13,909 nt of DNA, taken from the NCBI GenBank assembly GCA_021852225.1, contig JAJZOA010000100.1, positions 1 to 13,909 on the forward strand, given 5' to 3'. The position numbers and the translations under genes were made by a program. The notes under the pieces are model-generated. The model worked only from the letters and a program-made list of their open reading frames with translations, was not told where the DNA came from and searched no databases. How positions within the stretch are numbered: the first letter of the stretch is position 1; every line of letters starts with the position of its first letter. Positions 1-8,247 of this stretch are shown one piece after another. The DNA comes from Planctomycetota bacterium. Its GTDB lineage: Bacteria; Planctomycetota; Phycisphaerae; WQYP01.

Positions 1-3
1 CCA

Positions 4-31
4 TTGACAAATTTTCCAAAATTCGTATATT
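4..31 (+). promoter_or_regulatory. Sigma-70-type promoter with palindromic spacer
   Basis: A perfect TTGACA (4-9) and TATATT (26-31) are separated by 16 bases. The spacer contains the inverted repeat AATTTT-CC-AAAATT (10-23), which could be an operator. A start point near 38 would place a perfect 7-bp hairpin (TTTCCAG/CTGGAAA, 39-57, loop of five) at the very 5' end of the transcript. No open reading frame with a ribosome binding site follows for about 400 bases. The promoter therefore drives a long leader of the gene at 437, a small RNA, or nothing. Because the site is AT-rich, chance cannot be excluded. Confidence 0.4.
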
Positions 32-315
32 GAAGAGTTTTCCAGATTGGCTGGAAATAGCCCTTCACCTTAATGGACGGCAACCGGAAAGGTACCGAAC
101 CTGCGGGGCCTCATCAGAATGCATTATGACAATTCTCGCCGACGAATGCAATCTTTGAAGCGGTCACAGAATTAGCCGGTTGTCGCACGTTATATTACCA
201 AGACTTGCTGGACGCGAGCGTGGACCGGATTTACGGCCAGGGCACAGGAAGTGATCGGTCCGTGAAGCGACTGGAACACCAGTAAATATTCGCCAGAAAA
301 AAAATGTGCAGATAC
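32..315. other. Gene-free stretch with small hairpins
   Basis: I see no supportable coding region. Short inverted repeats are present: TTTCCAG/CTGGAAA at 39-57, GGACCG (222-227) with CGGTCC (256-261), and ACTGG-AACA-CCAGT at 270-283. None is followed by a U-run. An 18-codon frame at 73-129 lacks a Shine-Dalgarno sequence. No match to a known riboswitch core was recognised, including the cyclic di-GMP class I core. Confidence 0.4.
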
Positions 316-343
316 TAAACAGATATCTTCGCTGCGGTATAAT
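316..343 (+). promoter_or_regulatory. Probable promoter of the GGDEF-EAL gene
   Basis: A perfect TATAAT -10 box (338-343) is preceded at 16 bases by TAAACA (316-321), which matches four of six positions of the -35 consensus. Transcription would start near 350 and give a leader of about 85 bases that includes the hairpin at 384-413. This is the best-placed promoter for the gene starting at 437. Confidence 0.5.
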
Positions 344-383
344 CGCGATAGAAAAAGGGAATTTTCGCTTTTTCGCAAATTTT

Positions 384-413
384 ATGTTAATCGGTCATAA
401 ATGCCGATAACAT
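384..413 (+). promoter_or_regulatory. Leader inverted repeat before the GGDEF-EAL gene
   Basis: ATGTTAATCGG (384-394) pairs with CCGATAACAT (404-413): ten base pairs with one bulged A and a nine-base loop. It ends nine bases before the ribosome binding site AAGGA (422-426). It could be an mRNA hairpin that modulates translation or a DNA operator downstream of the start point. Its right arm, extended to CCGATAACATG, recurs at 4032-4042 before the next gene. Confidence 0.4.
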
Positions 414-436
414 GGTTAATTAAGGATGGTTGACGA

Positions 437-3400
437 ATGCGAGACCCGCTGACAGCCTTTATGCGAAGGCTGGCGCACCCCACAAAATTCATTTTGGTGG
501 GCTGCGCCATCCTGATGGCGATTGCCGTACCGCTATTTGGATTCTTTGAATCTCAGACACAACGTATTGAGGTTGCCACGCAGGAACATCGTTGGGCGGT
601 TTTCGCCAGGCCCTTAATTCCATTATTGAACCTCGTGGAACGGCACTATCTATTGTACAAGTCAGCCGCTGCGGGAAATTCAGCCGCGGCCACAAAACTC
701 GTGATTCTGACCGACAAAATTAACCTGAAAATGAAGGAGTTTAATAAGGTTAATGAGACCGTGGGTCGTTCGCTGGATGTTCATTCATTCTGGCCGACGG
801 TACAACGGAACTGGAACGAGTTGCTGGCCCGCGAACCGGGGTTAAATGCCCGCGATGCGGCAATCGCATATGCCCACATTAGGACGGGACTATGGGATTT
901 GCTGGTGCAGGCGTCCTATTATGCACACCTAAGTCAGGACCGACACCAGGCGACGCGCAGTGAAATTGAACTTATGCGGATAGATTTGCCGACACTGTTG
1001 CACCGGCTGGCACGATTGCGTGAACTCTTCTCCGACCCATCCACCGCAAATGCCGGCTGGCGTGAAAACTATCAGCAGGCGATGCAGCTTGCATCTCAAA
1101 TTCGCTGGAGCAGCGTAGCGGCAATCGTGCAGGACGCGGGCAAGACATTTACGGATCAACCAAAGCTCACCAATGACTTCGCCCGGCCGCTTCAGAATAT
1201 CCAAATATCTTCCAACGCAATCCTTCGGATGCTGGAGGTTCCACCGCCTGCGTCACGGTTTCGGGCCATACAGCAAGCCCGCCTGATGAAAGACGCCAAC
1301 GCCATGTCCAACGCGGCATCCACGCTGGCGGTCCGGTGTATTACCAGCATGGTGCAGCAATTCAAGGATCGCATTGATTCGCTGCGCCTGGAACTGTTTT
1401 ATAAACTGGGCATCATTCTGATTGTCACCGCGTTAACCGCATTTCTGTTTGTGGCAATGTACCGGTCGCTTACAGGAGCGATTCTGGAACGGCTAAGTAC
1501 AGAAAAGCGGCTGCGCTATGTCAAGGATATGTATGCGGCGTTAAGTCAGATTAATTCGCTTATCGCACAGCGCCGCGCACAGGATACGCTGCTGACGGAA
1601 ATATGCGAAAATACGGTGAAGGCGGGGCGTTTCGAGTTGGCTTTCATCGGTTTTCAGGACAAGCTGGTCGACATGCCGCGCACGGCGGCAAGCGCCGGCA
1701 AAGCAGTCGGCTTTCTGACCGGATTGACCACCAGTGGCGCTTCGGCTCCGCATGTGGACGAAGAAAACATCCTTGAATCAAATTTAATTCAGGATCGCCT
1801 TTCGGCCGGCAACAGCCTGCCGGTGCTGGAAGCGGTGGCAACGGGCGAACCGATTATTATTAATGATCTGTTTGCATCATCCAACAATCCATCCATTTTG
1901 GGGCGTCTGGAATTTTTCTCCCTGCGTGCGGTCGCGGCATTTCCGGTTCGGCGGCGCGGCACGGCGGTAGGCGCGCTGGTCATATACAGTGCCCGCAAGG
2001 ACGCCTTTGACGATCAATTCCGGACTCTCCTGACAGAAATTGCCAACAGCATTTCCTTTGCGCTGGATGATCTTGATCGGGAAAATCTGCGGCGCGCCGC
2101 GGAGCAGGCCCTGCGGGATTCCGAGCAACGCTACCATCTGGTGATGGAAGGCGCCGGCGACGCAATTATTCTAATGGAGGAAAGCGGAAAAATTGTGGAG
2201 GTTAACCGCCGCGCGGTGGAACAATTCGGCTATTCGCGCGATGCTCTATTGGGAATGCACGGAAGCGAGTTATTTCCGCCGGAGGTTCAAGCGGAAGTGA
2301 AGGCCCGCTACGACCGGCTGGTGCAAACCGGCGAACGGATTGATTCCACGTCCACGGCCATGCGTCGGGACCAGCGGACTTTTCCGATGGATATTGTGGA
2401 ATCGCGGGTGGAATTGCAGGGTAAATGCCTGATGCTGGCGATTTTCCGGGACATTTCCGAGCGCAAAGCCGCGGAAGAGCGGATTCATTATCTGGCCTAT
2501 CACGACTCGCTGACCGGGCTGCCCAATCGCACCCTTCTGATAGACCGACTGGAGCAGGCGATCCGGCAGGCGCATCGACATAACGCGATGCTGGGCGTTA
2601 TTTTTATTGACCTGGATAATTTCAAAACCGTCAACGACACTCTGGGCCATGAATTCGGCGACGAACTGCTGCAGGGCGCAGCCATGCGCATACGCTCGGC
2701 TTTGCGGTCCGAGGACACCGTGGCACGCCTTGGCGGCGATGAATTCATTGTGCTGATAAGCGATCCGAAAACCACTCAGGACGTTGCATATGTGGCGGCG
2801 AAAATAATAGAAAGCATGGCGGTACCCTTTATCATATCCGGCCATACATTTCACATTACATGCAGCATTGGCATGAGCGTATATCCGCGCGATGGAAAGG
2901 ATTCCGGCGTGTTGATGCGTACCGCCGATGAGGCGCTTTATCAGGTTAAAAAAGAAGGCCGCAACCATGCCGCGTTCCACACGCCGGAAATGCACGCAGC
3001 GGCTCTGGAATATGTCCGCATGGAAAACGACCTGCGTGAGGCTTTAAAGGGCAATCAGTTCCTTTTGCACTATCAGCCTCAGGTGGACCTGCAGACAGGA
3101 AAAATTATCGGAGCAGAGGCGCTGGTACGGTGGCTGCATCCGCAGCGGGGGCTGGTTCCCCCGACCAAATTCATTGCTTTGGCGGAAGAAAAAGGAATAA
3201 TTCTGCCGCTGGGCACCTGGATTCTGGAGGAGGCCTGCCGGCAGACGCGAGCCTGGCAACGCGATGGCGTGCCAGTTGTTCCGGTATCAGTCAATCTTTC
3301 TCCGCTGCAGTGCCGTGAAGTAACCCTGGCACATACCGTCCGGCGCGTATTGCGTGAAACGGGCCTGAATCCGGCGCTTCTGGAACTGGAAATTACGGAA

Positions 3401-3838
3401 AGCACATTGATGGCACAAACCGAAACCCTGCGGGCCAGAATGATTGAAATTAAGAATCTGGGCATTCGCTTTTCGCTGGATGATTTTGGCACCGGCTATT
3501 CCAGCCTAAGTTACCTGACACGATTCCCCATTGACACGCTGAAAATTGACCGCTCGTTCGTACGCGACATGATTGACGACCCCAAGGACCTTGCTGTGGT
3601 GGACACCATTGTGGACCTTGCGGACAATTTGCAGCTTCGCACAGTGGCCGAAGGCGTCGAGAAAATGGAACAGATTACACTTCTAAAACTGCTGGGCTGC
3701 CATTCGATTCAGGGCTATTACTTCAGCCGCCCTGTACCCGCCGATGACTTCCAGCGAATGCTGTCGGATGACACACGATTGAACACCAGTGCTCCGGACG
3801 CGGCGGCTGGCACGGAAACCAGTAGCCGGACGAACTGA
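437..3838 (+). CDS. Membrane GAF-PAS-GGDEF-EAL cyclic di-GMP enzyme
   Basis: This 1133-residue protein should control cyclic di-GMP at the inner membrane. A transmembrane helix (about 17-37), a mostly helical unrecognised extracytoplasmic region (38-320) and a second helix (320-345) form the input part. A GAF domain (about 376-545) and a PAS domain (about 560-680) follow. The GGDEF domain carries an intact GGDEF at 766-770 and a feedback I-site RxxD (757-760) exactly five residues before it, so diguanylate cyclase activity is plausible. The EAL domain keeps EAL at 894-896 within EALVR, the VNLS asparagine, the ITES glutamate, DDFGTGYSS from 1015, the KIDRSFV lysine and the AEGVE glutamate, so phosphodiesterase activity is also expected. 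Which activity dominates cannot be read from sequence. The ATG at 437 follows AAGGA by ten bases. No partner gene adjoins it, so the cue sensed is unknown. Confidence 0.95.
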   Translation: MRDPLTAFMRRLAHPTKFILVGCAILMAIAVPLFGFFESQTQRIEVATQEHRWAVFARPLIPLLNLVERHYLLYKSAAAGNSAAATKLVILTDKINLKMKEFNKVNETVGRSLDVHSFWPTVQRNWNELLAREPGLNARDAAIAYAHIRTGLWDLLVQASYYAHLSQDRHQATRSEIELMRIDLPTLLHRLARLRELFSDPSTANAGWRENYQQAMQLASQIRWSSVAAIVQDAGKTFTDQPKLTNDFARPLQNIQISSNAILRMLEVPPPASRFRAIQQARLMKDANAMSNAASTLAVRCITSMVQQFKDRIDSLRLELFYKLGIILIVTALTAFLFVAMYRSLTGAILERLSTEKRLRYVKDMYAALSQINSLIAQRRAQDTLLTEICENTVKAGRFELAFIGFQDKLVDMPRTAASAGKAVGFLTGLTTSGASAPHVDEENILESNLIQDRLSAGNSLPVLEAVATGEPIIINDLFASSNNPSILGRLEFFSLRAVAAFPVRRRGTAVGALVIYSARKDAFDDQFRTLLTEIANSISFALDDLDRENLRRAAEQALRDSEQRYHLVMEGAGDAIILMEESGKIVEVNRRAVEQFGYSRDALLGMHGSELFPPEVQAEVKARYDRLVQTGERIDSTSTAMRRDQRTFPMDIVESRVELQGKCLMLAIFRDISERKAAEERIHYLAYHDSLTGLPNRTLLIDRLEQAIRQAHRHNAMLGVIFIDLDNFKTVNDTLGHEFGDELLQGAAMRIRSALRSEDTVARLGGDEFIVLISDPKTTQDVAYVAAKIIESMAVPFIISGHTFHITCSIGMSVYPRDGKDSGVLMRTADEALYQVKKEGRNHAAFHTPEMHAAALEYVRMENDLREALKGNQFLLHYQPQVDLQTGKIIGAEALVRWLHPQRGLVPPTKFIALAEEKGIILPLGTWILEEACRQTRAWQRDGVPVVPVSVNLSPLQCREVTLAHTVRRVLRETGLNPALLELEITESTLMAQTETLRARMIEIKNLGIRFSLDDFGTGYSSLSYLTRFPIDTLKIDRSFVRDMIDDPKDLAVVDTIVDLADNLQLRTVAEGVEKMEQITLLKLLGCHSIQGYYFSRPVPADDFQRMLSDDTRLNTSAPDAAAGTETSSRTN

Positions 3839-3857
3839 CGAAGAGGGCTTTATTGGT

Positions 3858-3885
3858 GTACCGAACGCCAACCCGGCGTCCGTAC
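3858..3885 (+). terminator. Hairpin after GGDEF-EAL gene, possible terminator
   Basis: Nineteen bases after the stop codon, GTAC-C-GA-A-CGCC pairs with GGCG-TC-C-GTAC around an AACCC loop. The stem is about ten base pairs with one mismatch and one bulge, and its inner CGCC/GGCG is GC-rich. No U-run follows directly, so it is not a classic intrinsic terminator. It may stabilise the 3' end or work with another factor. Confidence 0.3.
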
Positions 3886-4025
3886 AACGTGATTAGGGGC
3901 AGTGGGTAGCCAGACCGATCTATTTTTTCGCCGGAATTGGGATGATGGCCACCAAAACTACCTGATCCGACGGATTGAAACAGGGTTCATGTATGCCGCC
4001 AGCCCATCAATAAATGACCGCCAAA

Positions 4026-4042
4026 CATGTTCCGATAACATG
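4026..4042 (+). promoter_or_regulatory. Inverted repeat upstream of the DUF4175-like gene
   Basis: CATGTT-CCGAT-AACATG is a perfect 6-bp inverted repeat, extendable by AAA/TTT past one bulge. It lies about 20 bases upstream of the candidate promoter, where an activator or repressor could bind. CCGATAACATG is shared with 404-414, and TTCCGATAA is shared with the cysD operator at 12860-12868. The shared words are short, so common regulation is only a suggestion. Confidence 0.3.
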
Positions 4043-4062
4043 ATTTTGAAAATGAAGAAATA

Positions 4063-4092
4063 GCAACATTTACCTCCATTTGTCGTTATAAT
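4063..4092 (+). promoter_or_regulatory. Candidate promoter of the DUF4175-like gene
   Basis: A perfect TATAAT (4087-4092) sits 64 bases before the ATG at 4156. The best -35 candidate is GCAACA (4063-4068) at 18 bases, matching only three of six consensus positions. The -10 box is convincing. A weak -35 would suit an activated promoter, perhaps through the inverted repeat just upstream. Confidence 0.4.
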
Positions 4093-4155
4093 GATCAAGT
4101 CCGGCGATGCGGCCCGGCTAAATGACCCTACGTTCGCTTCAACGGGGTATGAATT

Positions 4156-7100
4156 ATGACCACCATCGATGCCTCCAGTCAGTGGCCACCGGAATTTGGC
4201 TCCATTGCCGGCAAACTGGAAGACGCAGGCAATCAATTTAGACTGGCGCATATTCTGGGTGGCGTGGCGCGATTTCTGCTGCTGGTTGTCCCTGTGGCCG
4301 CCGGCGCGGTTTTTCTGGCCGGCACCCTTCCCCTTCCCCATGTCATGGACTGGCTTCTGCTGGCACTGGTACCTGCGGCAATAGGCTTTGGCTATTGGAA
4401 ATTTCTGCATGACCTGATCTGGAAGAAGCCCGCCTATGGGCAGATCGCACGCTGGGTGGAACTGGAATCCGGCGAGCGCGAAATACCGCTGAACAACGGA
4501 CTGATTAACGCCGTGCTGCTGGCAGTTGAAATGCAAGAATTGCGGAACACGCCCGCCACTGGTCCGTTGGCCGACCCGCGCCGCATGCTGATTCCACAAG
4601 TGTTACGGGAAATAAACAGCGAACTTTCCACACACAACCTTGGCGATGTGGTTCCCTGGAAACGTCAGCGGGGGCCATGGATGAAGGTCGGTGCGGTGAT
4701 GCTTGTGGCAACCCTGCTGTTCCTCATATTTCCCGGTTCGCTGGCGCATGGACTTGCGGTGCTGGCGGCACCGGGAAAATTTATCCCGCGACAGGGAATT
4801 GCCCGGATTATTGATATCGGCCCGGGGACGGAAACTGTTCTGGCAGGTTCACCCATTGAATTCAGTGTAAAAGTTGCGGTGCCAAAGGACCAATTATTGC
4901 CAGCAACGCTGCATTTGCATCTGAAAAGCGGACAGACACGCACACTTTCCATGGTGGTTTTTGGCCGAAATAACAGTTCGTACCGATATCTGCTGGCAAG
5001 CGCGGCGGAAAATTTGCGGTACATGATTTCCGTCGGGGGAACCCAAAGCCAATGGTTCCACATTACGGTGCTGCCCAAAGTGGCCTTGGCCGCCTATCAG
5101 ATTACTGTTACACCACCGGCCTACACCCATCCGGCCAAACCCAATAGCGTTACGACCCTTACCGACCAGAATATATCGGCGGATTCAGGATCACTAAGTG
5201 TGCCGCTGGGCAGCAAGGTGCAGCTCACAGCGACGCTTAACCATGCGTTAATTGGTGCTACAGCTCTGCTGGAAACCAGCCATGGGAAGGTGCTGTCCAC
5301 ACAATCAACTGATGGACGGAATTTCTCCATTACGCTGATCCCGCAAAAGCCGATGAAATATGATTGGCTGATTAACGATGCCAGCGGCAAAAGTCTGCAG
5401 CGGTTTCCGGCCCAAAGCAATGGTGGCGGCGGCCATTTCCGCCTGGGCATTATCGCCGATCAGCCGCCGGTGGTTCATGTGCTTGTTCCCCACCACAATG
5501 TGTTTGCGACCTTGGGAACAAAGCTTCCGATAGAAGTCTGCGCCACCGACGACTACGGCCTGACGATGGTCCGTTTGCGGCTTGGCATTAACAAGCACAA
5601 CATGACCACCATTCGCCGATGGCAGATTCCCAACGCGGAAAATGGACTGCCCGCCACGTCCACAAGCATAAAAATGCTGCTGCCGATTCCGGCGGCCAGA
5701 TATAAGACCGGGCAGGTACTGCACTATCAGTTCACAGCAACGGACAATCGTAATATCAGCTTCGGGCAGACCCAGCTTGGGCCGCAAACAGCCGCGGGAA
5801 ACATGTATAAAATACGCATTCAAACCATGGCGACGGTGTCGCCCAATCGCGGGCTTTGGGAACGGCTGGAACGACGGATTCGGCGGATGATCGCGGTGCA
5901 GCAAGGGCTGATTGTGCGGGCCAATGGCCTGACAGGCATATTGAGCGTGCCACAGGCCCGGCAAATCGCAATGGTTGTGCATACCGGACAGAGCGATCTG
6001 GAAAAGACCATGAGCCACACGGCGGCACATTTTCCATTTGCCGCGTCGATGGCAAAAATTCAAAGTGCGCTTACCGTGCTGGCGCGCACCGATGCGCTGG
6101 TGGCCACTACCCGCGCCGATGACCTTTGTCACATATCCGACTCGGTTGCGGTCGGGTTTGTGGCCAAGAAACTTCATCGCCGACAACTGAACGTACTCAA
6201 TGGCCTGCGCGCCATGCTGGCCCTGGCGGGCACGCATACCCAGCCGGTGGATGCGGTGGTTTCGCACCAGGGCAGCAATATTCCCAATCGGCAGCGCGAA
6301 ATGTGGAAGCAACTTGCGCTGGCGATGAAAAAACTCGAAAAGCAGCAGAAAGCCGTCATCAACACCACCACAAAATTGGCCCAGAAGCCGATTGCACAAT
6401 ATGACGCCAACGACAAAAAAATGCTTAAGGAAGCCAAAGCCACAGAAGACAAGTGGTCTAAATTCCTGAATCAGGCCCTGGTCAATACCAGCAACCTGAC
6501 CGAACAGGACCAGGCCAACGCCTCCCTGAAGGACGATATTGCTCAAATGAAAATAGATATGGCCATGGCCAAGAACGCACTGAAAATCAAGGCTATTAAA
6601 ATAGCCACACCCTTAGAGCAGGAAGGCCTGGAAAACGCCAAAAAATTAACCTCTCACATTGAACAGTGGCTTATGCAGACTCCCGACACAATGAAATGGG
6701 AAATGGAAGAGCCGGTGACCCAGAATGATGTTCCCGCCCCCCCGCTGCCTTCACAATTAACCGATATGGTCGGTAAACTTCTCGAACATGAAGAGGACAT
6801 GACCAACAACATGGAAAGTCTGGGAAGCAAATGGAATGATTCCATGAATAAAGGCGTCGGCTGGGGTGCCATGGATGGCCCCATCAGCGATATGAGCGCC
6901 CAGGGTGTAACGGGAAATCAGATGCCCAAGAATGACGAAATTCAAGGCCGCAGCGGAGCCGGGCGCGAAGGCCGCGCCAGCGGTGAAATGGTCGGTGCGA
7001 CCGATACACGCAAAAGTGGACGCCGCACACCCACTCGCCTGACCGGTGACCAATTTGACTCCGGCCAGGTGAAGGATACATCTGGCCGGCCACCCGGCGG

Positions 7101-7542
7101 CGCCACCGGAGGCGGAAAAATGGCTGGCTACAGCGGCGAAGGACTGGAAGGACCCGCTCCGCTGGGAATGCAGAAAGACATCAAGCGCATGGCCGGGCTT
7201 CAGGCGCAGCTTTTGAATCAGACAGATCGACTTAGGCTGACGATGCGTGCGGCCGGCTTTAACAACTTCAAACTGATAGAGTCCGCCGTGCTAATGCAGG
7301 ATGCGCAAAAGGCCATGAAAGCCTACCGGTATAAAACGGCATTGCTGTACCAAAAAATGGCGGTGCAGAGCCTGGCAACGGCCAAATTGCTGACCGGTGC
7401 CCAGGCTCGCCTGGTAACGGATAATACGCAAAGCCAGAAGCTAAAGCGAAAAGTTTCGGATTCCATGATCGGCACGTTACCCAGCGGCTATCGCAATCCG
7501 GTAAAGGCATACTTTGAAAAGCTTTCCCAGGCCGGACAATAG
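4156..7542 (+). CDS. Large DUF4175-like membrane protein, low-complexity tail
   Basis: This 1128-residue protein has no assigned reaction. Transmembrane helices lie at about 38-58, 64-82 and 176-194, with a cytoplasmic loop between the second and third. From about 200 on it should be extracytoplasmic. There follow beta-rich, immunoglobulin-like segments to about 560, a helical Lys/Gln/Ala-rich part (about 565-853), a Gly/Arg/Ser-rich low-complexity stretch (about 900-1005) and a helical C-terminus ending in a GYRNPVKAYFEKL motif. The layout resembles the DUF4175 family (alphaproteobacterial low-complexity proteins) and long planctomycete homologues. Those often sit beside MoxR ATPase, DUF58 and von Willebrand A genes, but here none is adjacent. 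The assignment rests on architecture and remembered motifs, not alignment. An envelope role is inferred. The ATG at 4156 has only a weak purine tract (GGGG, 4144-4147) before it. Confidence 0.85.
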   Translation: MTTIDASSQWPPEFGSIAGKLEDAGNQFRLAHILGGVARFLLLVVPVAAGAVFLAGTLPLPHVMDWLLLALVPAAIGFGYWKFLHDLIWKKPAYGQIARWVELESGEREIPLNNGLINAVLLAVEMQELRNTPATGPLADPRRMLIPQVLREINSELSTHNLGDVVPWKRQRGPWMKVGAVMLVATLLFLIFPGSLAHGLAVLAAPGKFIPRQGIARIIDIGPGTETVLAGSPIEFSVKVAVPKDQLLPATLHLHLKSGQTRTLSMVVFGRNNSSYRYLLASAAENLRYMISVGGTQSQWFHITVLPKVALAAYQITVTPPAYTHPAKPNSVTTLTDQNISADSGSLSVPLGSKVQLTATLNHALIGATALLETSHGKVLSTQSTDGRNFSITLIPQKPMKYDWLINDASGKSLQRFPAQSNGGGGHFRLGIIADQPPVVHVLVPHHNVFATLGTKLPIEVCATDDYGLTMVRLRLGINKHNMTTIRRWQIPNAENGLPATSTSIKMLLPIPAARYKTGQVLHYQFTATDNRNISFGQTQLGPQTAAGNMYKIRIQTMATVSPNRGLWERLERRIRRMIAVQQGLIVRANGLTGILSVPQARQIAMVVHTGQSDLEKTMSHTAAHFPFAASMAKIQSALTVLARTDALVATTRADDLCHISDSVAVGFVAKKLHRRQLNVLNGLRAMLALAGTHTQPVDAVVSHQGSNIPNRQREMWKQLALAMKKLEKQQKAVINTTTKLAQKPIAQYDANDKKMLKEAKATEDKWSKFLNQALVNTSNLTEQDQANASLKDDIAQMKIDMAMAKNALKIKAIKIATPLEQEGLENAKKLTSHIEQWLMQTPDTMKWEMEEPVTQNDVPAPPLPSQLTDMVGKLLEHEEDMTNNMESLGSKWNDSMNKGVGWGAMDGPISDMSAQGVTGNQMPKNDEIQGRSGAGREGRASGEMVGATDTRKSGRRTPTRLTGDQFDSGQVKDTSGRPPGGATGGGKMAGYSGEGLEGPAPLGMQKDIKRMAGLQAQLLNQTDRLRLTMRAAGFNNFKLIESAVLMQDAQKAMKAYRYKTALLYQKMAVQSLATAKLLTGAQARLVTDNTQSQKLKRKVSDSMIGTLPSGYRNPVKAYFEKLSQAGQ

Positions 7543-7840
7543 GCGACCGCTTGGCGCGTCACGTGTATGCGGCGCAATTTGCTTAAGGGGCGGCTTTGTT
7601 ACTGCGTCAAATTGGCATAAGATCGGGGCAACTGACTTAGACCGCAGTTCCCCCAGGAATGGCAGGCCCCCCTGTAAATACTGTCACCGGGCGGGTTAAA
7701 ACCGGCCAGTCATTAACGTCCTTTTATAGTCACTTACCAGGTTCCTGGACAGCGGTTTCTTCCGGCATTATTTCCTCCGGGTGCGTGACACATTATGCCG
7801 CAGATCTAAGTTTCTGATGAAGCGGCAATTATCCTTGCGG

Positions 7841-7880
7841 CCATCTTGGCTCAGTCGCAGCGCACGGAGAGCCAAAATGG
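7841..7880. repeat. 12-bp imperfect inverted repeat
   Basis: CCATCTTGGCTC (7841-7852) and GAGCCAAAATGG (7869-7880) are inverted copies with one mismatch around a 16-base loop. This is the longest stem in the gene-free region. No run of T follows on the plus strand. It could be the main stem of a structured RNA or a protein-binding site. Confidence 0.4.
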
Positions 7881-7883
7881 TCT

Positions 7884-7927
7884 CACCGCCGCGTCGGCTT
7901 CAGAACGGCTCGGTGCCTTTTACTCTT
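7884..7927 (+). terminator. Terminator-like hairpin with U-rich tail
   Basis: CACCG-CCG (7884-7891) pairs with CGG-CT-CGGTG (7906-7915), eight base pairs with a two-base bulge. The T-rich tail CCTTTTACTCTTTTATT follows from 7916. It lies about 340 bases after the large membrane protein gene, so it could end a long 3' extension or a separate small RNA containing the 7841-7880 hairpin. The tail is interrupted, so confidence is limited. Confidence 0.35.
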
Positions 7928-8172
7928 TTATTGGGCCGCCTGACTCCCGATTCGATCACACCGTATCCAATCGGCCATCCCTTGGTCCAGCCACACGGAT
8001 AATTTCCTATTGCCGATCGTGCATTTGAAAGTAGCAACTGTTCTCGCCTAAACCCGCCGCGGCAAACTCCTGAAAAGCCAAAATACTCGGACTGCCGGTC
8101 CGCAGGTCGCCCATCCATCAGCTACCGTTCGAATTCAACCAATACCACCGGCATTGCGTGTCGCGCACGCTG

Positions 8173-8197
8173 AATAACGCCCCGCAAACCGGTTATT
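8173..8197. promoter_or_regulatory. Inverted repeat upstream of the kinase-like gene
   Basis: AATAAC (8173-8178) and GTTATT (8192-8197) form a perfect 6-bp inverted repeat with a 13-base centre, 50 bases before the chosen ATG at 8248. It may be an operator or part of the leader. No well-spaced -35/-10 pair stands out nearby. Confidence 0.25.
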
Positions 8198-8247
8198 TGT
8201 TTCCCGGCTAAATGCAACTTACAATGACCGCCCGTGAGGAGTTATTC

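Larger units (their letters stand above)
7543..8247. other. Long gene-free region rich in hairpins
   Basis: No frame here has a ribosome binding site or a protein-like composition; the open frames are short and Arg/Pro/Ser-rich. Structure is frequent. GGGG-c-AACTG pairs with CAGTT-CCCC (7625-7653). GGCGGGTT faces AACCGGCC near 7691-7708 with one mismatch. CCAGG-TT-CCTGG lies near 7737-7748. Two larger hairpins (7841-7880 and 7884-7915) and an inverted repeat (8173-8197) are listed separately. A small RNA is possible, but no known RNA family was recognised; SRP RNA, RNase P RNA and tmRNA signatures are absent. Confidence 0.4.

Noticed and set aside
60..120. Possible cyclic di-GMP riboswitch before the GGDEF-EAL gene
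   Set aside because: GGCAACCGGAAAGG superficially recalls the class I core, but the GACGCAAAGCC element and receptor are absent.
73..129. 18-codon plus-strand frame after the promoter at 4-31
   Set aside because: No ribosome binding site and no protein-like pattern; length is expected by chance.
190..378. 62-codon open frame on the minus strand upstream of the GGDEF-EAL gene
   Set aside because: Starts at TTG without a Shine-Dalgarno sequence, overlaps the likely promoter of the downstream gene, and the product shows no recognisable features.
2270..2995. 241-codon minus-strand frame inside the GGDEF region
   Set aside because: Overlaps the conserved GGDEF coding sequence and has no recognisable product.
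5305..6546. 413-codon minus-strand frame inside the DUF4175-like gene
   Set aside because: Shadow of the plus-strand gene; His/Gln/Arg-rich, with no start signal, domain or promoter.
7730..7775. Resemblance of TTACCAGG...GGACAGC to the SRP RNA domain
   Set aside because: The GGAAGGAAGCAGC loop sequence and the flanking pairing are missing.
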